Source: JAIVJN01 sp036732565 (lineage in GTDB: Bacteria > Acidobacteriota > Vicinamibacteria > Vicinamibacterales > UBA2999). Taken from it: DNA of 8,598 bases. The stretch covers positions 1-8,598 of the forward strand of contig DAINCF010000301.1 in NCBI GenBank assembly GCA_036732565.1, in the 5' to 3' direction. Shown here one piece after another: positions 1-6,541 of this stretch. Position 1 is the stretch's first letter. Every line of letters begins with the position of its first letter. The position numbers were made by a program, and so were the translations under genes. The notes under the pieces are model-generated. The model worked only from the letters and a program-made list of their open reading frames with translations, was not told the origin of the DNA and did no database searches.

Positions 1-566
1 AGGTTGGCGGCGCCGTCGGCGCGGTCCAGCGCGAGCTCGAACTGCTAACGGCCTCTGGCCTGGTGCGCCGCGAGGTTCGCGGCAAGCAGGTGTACTTTCA
101 GGCAAACCAGAAGGCAGCCATCTTTCCAGAGCTGCAGGGCCTGTTCGCCAAGACCGTTGGACTCGTGGACATTCTGCGCGAGTCTCTGACGCCCCTCGCT
201 GATCGTATCCGCGCGGCGTTCGTCTTCGGTTCGGCCGCACGCGGTGAGCTTCATGCCTCCAGTGACGTCGATCTGCTGGTCGTCGGCGACGTGTCATTCG
301 GCGACGTCATAACCGCGATACAAGGAGCGGAGAAGCGCCTCGGGAGGGACGTGAATCCAACCGTATTCTCGGAAGACGAGTTCCGGACCAAGGTCCTCGC
401 GAAGCATCACTTTGTAACCACGGTGCTTGGGCAGCCCAAGATGTTCGTGCTTGGTGAGGACGACGATCTTCACCCGAAGAGAGCCAAGCAAGCCGTCCCG
501 GAGTCGGCAGTTGCCCATTCCACACGTCGGTCGTCTTCACGTTCTGGTCGCAGGCGGAGAGGCTGA
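1..566 (+). CDS. Winged-helix / minimal nucleotidyltransferase (MNT) fusion protein, 5'-truncated by the window edge
   Basis: The frame is open from base 3 to the TGA at 564-566, about 187 visible residues. The GTG at 63 is not a likely start, because the upstream residues (ending QRELELLTASGLV) already belong to a winged-helix DNA-binding domain that continues through RREVRGKQVYF, an ArsR-like wing. After a linker comes a nucleotidyltransferase core, FVFGSAARGELHASSDVDLL: the GS motif is at visible residues 76-77 and the two metal-binding aspartates at 88 and 90 (codons 264-266 and 270-272). Family knowledge: MNT proteins transfer nucleotides, often act as antitoxins of HEPN toxins, and are frequent in defence islands. 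No HEPN partner follows. Similarity to the family seems to stop near base 475; the last 30 or so residues are Ser/Arg-rich and resemble out-of-frame translation. The gene ends 8 bases before hsdR, so it may be co-transcribed with it or regulate it; that role is inferred. Confidence 0.8.
   Translation, partial: VGGAVGAVQRELELLTASGLVRREVRGKQVYFQANQKAAIFPELQGLFAKTVGLVDILRESLTPLADRIRAAFVFGSAARGELHASSDVDLLVVGDVSFGDVITAIQGAEKRLGRDVNPTVFSEDEFRTKVLAKHHFVTTVLGQPKMFVLGEDDDLHPKRAKQAVPESAVAHSTRRSSSRSGRRRRG
556..562 (+). promoter_or_regulatory. Shine-Dalgarno-like site for hsdR
   Basis: GGAGAGG lies 12 bases before the ATG at 575. The spacing is somewhat long, but it is the only purine-rich site there. 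The hsdR frame is open upstream only back to the TGA at 455-457 and has no ATG, GTG or TTG in that stretch, so the ATG at 575 is the most upstream usual start. Confidence 0.45.
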
Positions 567-574
567 GACTTCAC

Positions 575-3439
575 ATGTCGCCGTCAGGCAGCTCAAACGC
601 TCCCGAAGCCAAGGCCCGAACGCGCATCGACCACGCGCTGGCTGAATCAGGCTGGACGCTGCAGGACCGCGACGACATGAACTTGACCGCCGCACCGGCC
701 ATCGCGGTTCGTGAGTTCAAGCTCGATAAAGGCCACGGTTACGTCGACTACATGCTCTTCCTTGACGGACATCCTGTCGGCGTATGCGAGGCGAAGCCGT
801 CGGGCGCAGCGCTCATCGGAGTCGAACACCAGGTGAAGAAGTACGTGCAGGGCATTCCTGCGGCGCTCGCAGCGCCGTACAAACCGCTTCCCTTCGCGTA
901 TCTCTCAACGGGCGAGGAGACCCTCTTCAGCAACCACTTCGATCCACACCCGCGGACGCGCCCGGTGTTCTCGTTCCATCGTCCCGATACGCTGCGCGAG
1001 TGGCTAACGGCCGACACGCTTGATGCGTGGCTGAAACGGTCGGACGGCTTCTACACGGCGGCCGACGAAACCAAACCATCGACACTTCGTGCCCGGTTGC
1101 GAGCGATGCCGCCAGTCGAACTGCCCAGCATGTGGCCGAACAAGGTGCAAGCCGTGGCGAGCGTCGAGAAGAGCCTGTTCGACGACCGCCCGCGTTCGCT
1201 GATTCAGATGGCGACCGGCTCGGGCAAGACGCTGCTGGCCGTCACCACTCTTTATCGCCTGATCAAGTTCGGCGGCGCTCGCCGCGTGCTGTTCCTCGTC
1301 GATCGCGCGAATCTTGGCGAGCAGGCTGAGAAAGAGTTCCAGGGCTTCCGCACGCCCGACGACAACCGGCTGTTCACGGAGCTGTACGGCGTCCAGCGCC
1401 TGACGTCGAACACAATCGGTTCGTCGAGCAAGGTCGTTATCTCGACCATCCAGCGCCTTTACTCGATTCTCAAGGGCGAGCCCGAGCTTGACCCCGAAGC
1501 CGAGGAGCACTCGGATCTCGATGGTGGCCCCGAGCCGAAAGAGCCGATGCCGGTCGTCTACAACGCGGCCGTACCGCCGGAGTTTTTCGACGTCATCTTC
1601 ATCGACGAGTGCCACCGGTCGATCTACTCGCTCTGGCGTCAGGTGCTGGAGTACTTCGACGCCCACCTGATCGGCCTCACCGCGACGCCGGCCAAACACA
1701 CCTACGGTTTCTTCAACCAGAACGTCGTGATGGAATACCCACATGCGCAGGCGGTGGCCGACGGCGTCAACTGCGACTACGAGGTCTACCGCATCCGCAC
1801 GCAGATCACCGCCACGGGCGCGACCATCGAGGCCACGCCAGGGACGATGGTCGGCTACCGAGACCGGCAGACGCGCAAGACGCGGTGGGAAGCACCGGAC
1901 GAAGACGTCACCTACGCGGCCTCCGACCTCGACCGCAACGTCGTCGCCATCGATCAAATCCGGCTCATCGTCCAGACGTTCCGCGACAAGGTGTTGAAGG
2001 AAACGTTCCCCGAACGCACCGAGGTGCCGAAGACGCTCATCTTCGCCAAGGACGACTCGCACGCCGAGGATATCGTCCGAATCGTGCGAGAGGAATTCGG
2101 CAAGGGGAACGAGTTCGCACAGAAGATCACCTACAAGGTGACCGGCGCATCTCCAAAGGATCTGATTCAGGCGTTCCGAAACAGCTACTACCCGCGGGTC
2201 GTCGTCACCGTGGACCTGATTGCGACGGGCACGGACATCAAGCCGGTCGAGATCGTGATGTTCATGCGCAGCCTGAAGTCGCGCGTGCTCTTCGAGCAGA
2301 TGAAGGGCCGAGGCGTGCGCGTGATCAGCACGGACGATTTGCGCGCGGTCACGCCTGATGCGCGAGCCAAGACCCACTTTCTCATCGTTGACTGCGTAGG
2401 CGTCAGCGACCATCCGCTCTCGGACACCCGCCCCCTCGACAAGCACCCGACGGTATCTCTTCGTGTGCTCCTCGACCACGTGGCGGCGAACGGTACCCAC
2501 GACGAGTACCTCGCGTCGTTGGCCAGCCGAATCTCGCGTATCGACAAGCAGTGCGACGCAGATGACCGGAAGAAGGTGGACGAGGCATCAGGCGGTGTCT
2601 CTCTCGCGAGCATCGCGGCGGGCCTGGTCCACGCCATTGACGACGACGTTCAGGAACAGGCGGCCCGGAAGATGTTCGCCTTGCCGCAAGACGTGGAGCC
2701 ATCGGAAGAGCAGATCCGAAAAGCCTCCGAGCCACTGAAGCGTCAGGCCATCCACACGCTCATGAGCCGCCCGGCGTTGCGAAAGTTGATTCTCGATCTT
2801 CGCCACAAGTTCGAGCAGGTGGTCGACGAGATCAGCAAGGACGAGCTGATAGCGGATGAGACCGGCTACAGTCCCGAGGCACGTGAGAAGGCCGCCGCGC
2901 TCGTGCACTCGTTCGAGCAGTACCTGACGGAGCACAAAGACGAGATCGACGCCCTCCAGTTCTTCTACTCCGTGCCGCACCGGAAGCGCCTGCGGTACGT
3001 CGACATCAAGGCCCTGGCCGATGCGATCTCCGCGCCGCCGCGCCAGTGGACCCCCGAGAAGCTGTGGCGGGCATATGAGACGCTCGAGAAATCCAAGGTG
3101 CGCGGCGCGGGCGCTGAGCGGTTGCTCACGGACGTCGTCTCGCTCGTCCGCTTCGCGCTCCATCACGACGGCGAGCTCGTGCCCCATGCCGAGCGGGTTC
3201 AGAACCGTTTTCAGACGTGGCTCGCGCGGCAGCAGCACGGCGGGCGCAAATTCACCGACGAGCAGCGGCGCTGGCTGGAGATGATGCGCGACCACATAGC
3301 AACAAGTCTTGAGATCGATCTCGACGACTTCGACCTGACGCCGTTCGCCGGCGAGGGCGGCCTGGCGAAAGCTGCGCAGGTGTTTGGAAAGGATCTTGGA
3401 CCAATCGTGAATGAGCTAAACGAGGCGCTAGCGGCATGA
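575..3439 (+). CDS. hsdR: Type I restriction endonuclease subunit R (EcoEI/EcoAI-like)
   Basis: This is the restriction and DNA-translocating subunit of a type I system; it cuts DNA distant from an unmethylated recognition site after ATP-driven translocation. The 954 residues are full length for the family. The N-terminal PD-(D/E)xK nuclease shows Asp58 (GYVDYM) and Glu72-Ala-Lys74 (GVCEAKPSG). The superfamily 2 helicase motor follows: Walker A ATGSGKT at 213-219, DECH at 344-347, LTATP at 368-372, motif V region TVDLIATGTDI at about 545-555 and motif VI QMKGRGVR at 575-582. The last third, about 660-950, resembles the EcoEI-type R C-terminal domain that contacts the methylase core. All catalytic motifs are intact and no frameshift is seen. 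It starts 8 bases after the wHTH-MNT gene, and its stop overlaps the hsdS start by 4 bases, so it is the first hsd gene of an R-S-M operon. Confidence 0.97.
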   Translation: MSPSGSSNAPEAKARTRIDHALAESGWTLQDRDDMNLTAAPAIAVREFKLDKGHGYVDYMLFLDGHPVGVCEAKPSGAALIGVEHQVKKYVQGIPAALAAPYKPLPFAYLSTGEETLFSNHFDPHPRTRPVFSFHRPDTLREWLTADTLDAWLKRSDGFYTAADETKPSTLRARLRAMPPVELPSMWPNKVQAVASVEKSLFDDRPRSLIQMATGSGKTLLAVTTLYRLIKFGGARRVLFLVDRANLGEQAEKEFQGFRTPDDNRLFTELYGVQRLTSNTIGSSSKVVISTIQRLYSILKGEPELDPEAEEHSDLDGGPEPKEPMPVVYNAAVPPEFFDVIFIDECHRSIYSLWRQVLEYFDAHLIGLTATPAKHTYGFFNQNVVMEYPHAQAVADGVNCDYEVYRIRTQITATGATIEATPGTMVGYRDRQTRKTRWEAPDEDVTYAASDLDRNVVAIDQIRLIVQTFRDKVLKETFPERTEVPKTLIFAKDDSHAEDIVRIVREEFGKGNEFAQKITYKVTGASPKDLIQAFRNSYYPRVVVTVDLIATGTDIKPVEIVMFMRSLKSRVLFEQMKGRGVRVISTDDLRAVTPDARAKTHFLIVDCVGVSDHPLSDTRPLDKHPTVSLRVLLDHVAANGTHDEYLASLASRISRIDKQCDADDRKKVDEASGGVSLASIAAGLVHAIDDDVQEQAARKMFALPQDVEPSEEQIRKASEPLKRQAIHTLMSRPALRKLILDLRHKFEQVVDEISKDELIADETGYSPEAREKAAALVHSFEQYLTEHKDEIDALQFFYSVPHRKRLRYVDIKALADAISAPPRQWTPEKLWRAYETLEKSKVRGAGAERLLTDVVSLVRFALHHDGELVPHAERVQNRFQTWLARQQHGGRKFTDEQRRWLEMMRDHIATSLEIDLDDFDLTPFAGEGGLAKAAQVFGKDLGPIVNELNEALAA
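3436..3439 (+). promoter_or_regulatory. ATGA stop/start overlap, hsdR to hsdS
   Basis: The hsdS ATG (3436-3438) overlaps the hsdR TGA (3437-3439). A GAGG at 3422-3425, inside hsdR, lies 10 bases upstream and could serve as a Shine-Dalgarno site. The arrangement predicts translational coupling, which would tie R and S synthesis. Confidence 0.7.
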
Positions 3440-4977
3440 CGCTTCCCGATAGTTGGAGAGAAGTGCAGCTTGGAGACCTGGTGGAGTCGCTTCAGTACGG
3501 TTTCACCGCGCCGGCGGATTTCACGGTGTCAGGCCCACGGCTCTTGCGCATAACGGATATCGAGAATGGCGCGGTCGATTGGAGTCACGTTCCTGGATGT
3601 AGCTTGGATCGCGAGCAGCTGGAAAAGTATCGTCTTCGACGAGATGACATTGTGTTTGCTCGCACAGGTTCGATCGAAAAGGCCGCGAGAATCGTCAACC
3701 CGCCCGTAGCCGTGTTTGCCTCGTATCTCATTCGAGGCCGTCCACTGATTCCCGAGCTGGCAGCTTGGCTTGGATTGTTCGTCGGCTCGTACTCGTACGT
3801 CGGTCAGGCGAAGCGAATGAGCGCGGGCATAGGTCGCGCGAATGTGAACGCCAAGAATCTGGCGAGGATTCGCCTTCCGTTGCCACCAACGGCAGAACAG
3901 GCTCGAATTGTCGACACCGTCGATTCCTATCTGTCCCGCCTCGACGCGGCTGTTTCAAGCCTCGACGCAGCCGAGCGGAAGTTGAAGGCGTATCGTGCCT
4001 CCGTCCTTAAGGCGGCCGTTGAGGGCCGGCTCGTGCCGACCGAAGCCGAGCTCGCGCGGAAGAAGGACCGTTCGTACGAGCCGGCCGACGCGCTTCTTCA
4101 TCGCATTTTGAAGGAGCGTCGCCGTCGCTGGGAGGCAGCCGAGCTGGCAAAGATGAAGGTTGTCGGCAAGACGCCGAAGGACAACAGGTGGAAGGACAAG
4201 TACAGCGAACCGACGCTCGACAAACGCGACGAACTCCCATCGCTCCCCGCGGGCTGGCAGTGGGCGCGACTCGACCAGGTGTCTGAGGTACAGCTCGGTC
4301 AGCAGCGAGCTCCGGTGCATGCGGCGGCATCAGAACAGCTGCCGTACGTTCGTGCGGCAAACATCACGTGGGACGGTCTTTACCTCGGTGACGTGAAGAC
4401 GATGGGCTTCCCGAACCCGGAACGGTACCGCCTGAAGTCCGGCGATGTTCTTTTGTCTGAAGCATCCGGGAGTCCCATGGAGGCCGGCAAGCCTGCTGTC
4501 TGGCGAGATGAGATTCCAGGCGCCTGCTACCAGAAGACGTTGCTTCGCGTCCGGGCCTTGGAGACCGACTGCCTGCTGCCGACGTATCTCCGCTTGGTGT
4601 TCCTCCGCGACTGCGTCACCGGAAAATTCGCAAGGTTGGCACCTGGCGTCGGTATCGTGCACTTGACTGCGGAGCGCATGTTGCCTTGGCCCGTGCCAGT
4701 GCCTCCTCGCGCCGAGCAGCAGCGAATTGTGGACGAAGTGGAGCGACTTGAGACTGTCCAGAACAGTGTGCGTGCGGCGATCGCCCGCGAAAGAGCCCGC
4801 ATAGTGCGCTTGCGTCAGGCCGTTCTGACTTGGGCTTTCGAAGGCCGATTGGTCGAACAAATTCCTCGCGACGAACCGGCCGAGGCGCTGCTCGGCCGCA
4901 TTCGTGCGGAGCGTGCGAATAGGACACCGACTACGTCGAAGGCGAGGCGTGCACGGACACTGACGGCTGCCTCATGA
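3436..4977 (+). CDS. hsdS: Type I restriction-modification specificity subunit S
   Basis: HsdS chooses the bipartite DNA target of the complex and holds HsdM and HsdR together. The 513 residues show the classic two-fold arrangement. TRD1 spans about 6-150 (entry LPDSWREVQLGDLVE, then QYGFTAP and LRITDIENGAVDW). It is followed by a helical conserved region at about 150-200 (AEQARIVDTVDSYLSRLDAA to VEGRLVP). TRD2 spans about 268-424 (entry LPAGWQWARLDQV, then QLGQQRAP and YVRAANI), followed by the second conserved region at about 425-474 (AEQQRIVDEVERL to FEGRLVE). A short motif after each conserved region also repeats (PADALLHRILKERRRR and PAEALLGRIRAER). The two TRDs are unlike each other, so an asymmetric bipartite site is expected; its sequence cannot be read from this. 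The gene sits between hsdR and hsdM with ATGA overlaps on both sides. TRD1 looks lower in GC than hsdM, as expected for exchangeable recognition domains. Confidence 0.95.
   Translation: MTLPDSWREVQLGDLVESLQYGFTAPADFTVSGPRLLRITDIENGAVDWSHVPGCSLDREQLEKYRLRRDDIVFARTGSIEKAARIVNPPVAVFASYLIRGRPLIPELAAWLGLFVGSYSYVGQAKRMSAGIGRANVNAKNLARIRLPLPPTAEQARIVDTVDSYLSRLDAAVSSLDAAERKLKAYRASVLKAAVEGRLVPTEAELARKKDRSYEPADALLHRILKERRRRWEAAELAKMKVVGKTPKDNRWKDKYSEPTLDKRDELPSLPAGWQWARLDQVSEVQLGQQRAPVHAAASEQLPYVRAANITWDGLYLGDVKTMGFPNPERYRLKSGDVLLSEASGSPMEAGKPAVWRDEIPGACYQKTLLRVRALETDCLLPTYLRLVFLRDCVTGKFARLAPGVGIVHLTAERMLPWPVPVPPRAEQQRIVDEVERLETVQNSVRAAIARERARIVRLRQAVLTWAFEGRLVEQIPRDEPAEALLGRIRAERANRTPTTSKARRARTLTAAS
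3874..4035 (+). repeat. HsdS conserved region, copy 1 (protein-level repeat)
   Basis: Encodes residues about 147-200 of HsdS, the helical spacer between the two TRDs. It aligns with 4687-4854: PPTAEQARIVD against PPRAEQQRIVD, and VEGRLV against FEGRLV. The repeat is clear in protein but diverged in DNA, so homologous recombination between the copies looks unlikely. Confidence 0.8.
4687..4854 (+). repeat. HsdS conserved region, copy 2 (protein-level repeat)
   Basis: Encodes residues about 418-473 of HsdS, the second helical conserved region, matching copy 1 at 3874-4035. In known HsdS proteins the two helices pack as an antiparallel pair that sets the spacing between the half-sites and docks the two HsdM subunits. 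Confidence 0.8.
4974..4977 (+). promoter_or_regulatory. ATGA stop/start overlap, hsdS to hsdM
   Basis: The hsdM ATG (4974-4976) overlaps the hsdS TGA (4975-4977). The 20 or so bases upstream (about 4951-4973) contain no GGAG/GAGG-like site, so hsdM translation probably depends on ribosomes ending hsdS. Confidence 0.7.
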
Positions 4978-6533
4978 GCGACCAGAGCGAACGCATCGTC
5001 AAGAAGCTCTGGAGCTACTGCCAGGTCCTGCGGGACGACGGCCTGAGCTATCAGGACTATCTGGAGCAGCTCACGTTCCTGCTCTTTCTGAAGATGGCCG
5101 ACGAACGTGCGGCGCTAACAGGCGAGCCTCAGCCCATCCCCAAGAGCTACCGCTGGGAGACCCTGGCGAACCCGAAGATGGAGGGCGTCCAACTCGAACA
5201 GCATTATCGCGACACGCTGAAGGCGCTCGGCGAGCAGGGCGGCATGCTGGGTCTCACGTTTCGCAAGGCCCAGAACAAGATTCAGGACCCGGCGAAGCTG
5301 CGCAAGCTCGTTGTCGATCTGATCGGCAACGAGAACTGGAGCCGGATGAGCGCAGACGTGAAGGGCGACGCGTACGAGGGGCTGCTGGAGCGCAACGCCC
5401 AAGACGTCAAGGGCGGCGTTGGACAGTACTTCACGCCGCGCCCGCTTATTGATGCCATCGTGGACTGCGTGCAGCCGAAGCCTGGTGAGATCGTCGCCGA
5501 TCCGGCCTGCGGGACCGGCGGCTTCCTGCTCTCGGCGCACCGCTACATCGAGCAGCACTACAAGCTGGACAAAGGGCAGAAGAAGGCGCTCCGGTACGAC
5601 TCGCTGCGCGGCGTGGAACTCGTCGACGGCGTGACTCGCCTCTGCGCGATGAACCTCTTCCTGCACGGCATCGGCCCCGACGACGACCGGCGCAAGCCGC
5701 CGATCAAGACCGACGATTCACTCAGGAAGGAGCCCGGCGAGATGGTGGACGTCGTCCTGACGAACCCACCGTTCGGCAAGAAGTCGTCGATCACTGTCGT
5801 CAACGATGAGGGCGAGACCGACCGCGAGACCGTCACCTACAACCGGCCCGACTTCTGGACCACAACGTCGAACAAGCAGTTGAACTTCGTCCAGCACGTG
5901 AAGTCGATGCTCAAGATCCACGGTCGCGCCGCCGTCGTGGTGCCCGACAACGTGCTGTTCGAGGGTGGGGCCGGCGAGAAGATCCGCCGCAAGCTGCTGC
6001 AGGAGTGCGAGGTTCACACCCTGCTCCGGCTGCCGACCGGCATCTTCTACGCTCAGGGCGTGAAGGCGAACGTGCTGTTCTTCGACCGCAGGCCTGGCGC
6101 GAAGGAGCCGTGGACAAAGAAGGTCTGGATCTACGACCTGCGCACGAACAAGGACTTCACGCTGAAGACGCGCCGCATGACGCGCGCCGACCTCGACGAC
6201 TTCGTGAAGTGCTACAACCCCGCGAACCGGAACCAGCGGAAGGCCACCTGGGACGAGAAGAAGCACCCCGATGGACACTGGCGCGGGTTCACCTACGATG
6301 AGATCGTCGCCCGCGACAAGTGCAGCCTCGACATCTTCTGGCTGAAAGACGAATCGTTGGAGGATTCGGCGAACCTGCCGGAGCCGCACGTTTTGGCCGA
6401 GGAGATCGCCGACGACCTCCGAAGCGCACTCGAACAGATCGAGAGCGTGTTGGCCGACTTGCAGCAACGCGTGAAGACTAGCGAGGAAGATGAGGCACCG
6501 GAACCGGCGCGCCGGCCGGCGCGGAGTAACTGA
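4974..6533 (+). CDS. hsdM: Type I restriction-modification DNA adenine methyltransferase subunit M
   Basis: HsdM transfers a methyl group from S-adenosylmethionine to N6 of adenine in the target chosen by HsdS; two copies with one HsdS form the modification enzyme. The 519 residues are a usual family length. An N-terminal helical HsdM_N-like domain covers about 1-130 (IVKKLWSYCQVLR, YLEQLTFLLFLKMADE). The N6-methylase domain follows: a GQYFTPRPLIDAIV segment at about 150-163 typical of type I M subunits, the cofactor-binding motif I ADPACGTGGF at 176-185, and the catalytic motif IV NPPF at 264-267. Later family blocks (NFVQHVKSML, RAAVVVPDNVLFEGG, LLRLPTGIFYAQGVKANVLFF) are present, so the enzyme looks intact. 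A C-terminal helix at about 470-503 may contact HsdS. The charged tail ends in EPARRPARSN. The gene is third in the R-S-M operon and is followed 8 bases later by the McrB-like gene. Confidence 0.97.
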   Translation: MSDQSERIVKKLWSYCQVLRDDGLSYQDYLEQLTFLLFLKMADERAALTGEPQPIPKSYRWETLANPKMEGVQLEQHYRDTLKALGEQGGMLGLTFRKAQNKIQDPAKLRKLVVDLIGNENWSRMSADVKGDAYEGLLERNAQDVKGGVGQYFTPRPLIDAIVDCVQPKPGEIVADPACGTGGFLLSAHRYIEQHYKLDKGQKKALRYDSLRGVELVDGVTRLCAMNLFLHGIGPDDDRRKPPIKTDDSLRKEPGEMVDVVLTNPPFGKKSSITVVNDEGETDRETVTYNRPDFWTTTSNKQLNFVQHVKSMLKIHGRAAVVVPDNVLFEGGAGEKIRRKLLQECEVHTLLRLPTGIFYAQGVKANVLFFDRRPGAKEPWTKKVWIYDLRTNKDFTLKTRRMTRADLDDFVKCYNPANRNQRKATWDEKKHPDGHWRGFTYDEIVARDKCSLDIFWLKDESLEDSANLPEPHVLAEEIADDLRSALEQIESVLADLQQRVKTSEEDEAPEPARRPARSN

Positions 6534-6536
6534 GGA
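6532..6536 (+). promoter_or_regulatory. Shine-Dalgarno-like site for the McrB-like gene
   Basis: GAGGA overlaps the hsdM stop codon (6531-6533) and ends 5 bases before the ATG at 6542. It decides the start of the McrB-like gene and, with the 8-base gap, suggests that this gene is part of the hsd transcript. Confidence 0.6.
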
Positions 6537-6541
6537 ACCAC

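Noticed and set aside
63..65. GTG as the start of the MNT gene
   Set aside because: The frame is open to the window edge and the residues before it complete a winged-helix domain, so the start lies outside the window.
1609..2358. 249-codon + strand open frame inside hsdR
   Set aside because: Arg/Gly/Pro/His-rich translation in the wrong frame, with no motif and no ribosome site; the hsdR frame explains the DNA.
1004..2500. 498-codon minus-strand open frame
   Set aside because: It lies wholly inside hsdR, whose helicase motifs are intact in the + frame. Its translation is rich in Arg, Val, Asp and Leu without domain motifs, as expected of an antisense shadow in GC-rich coding DNA.
5718..6467. 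249-codon minus-strand open frame
   Set aside because: Antisense shadow of hsdM, covering its NPPF motif and later conserved blocks.
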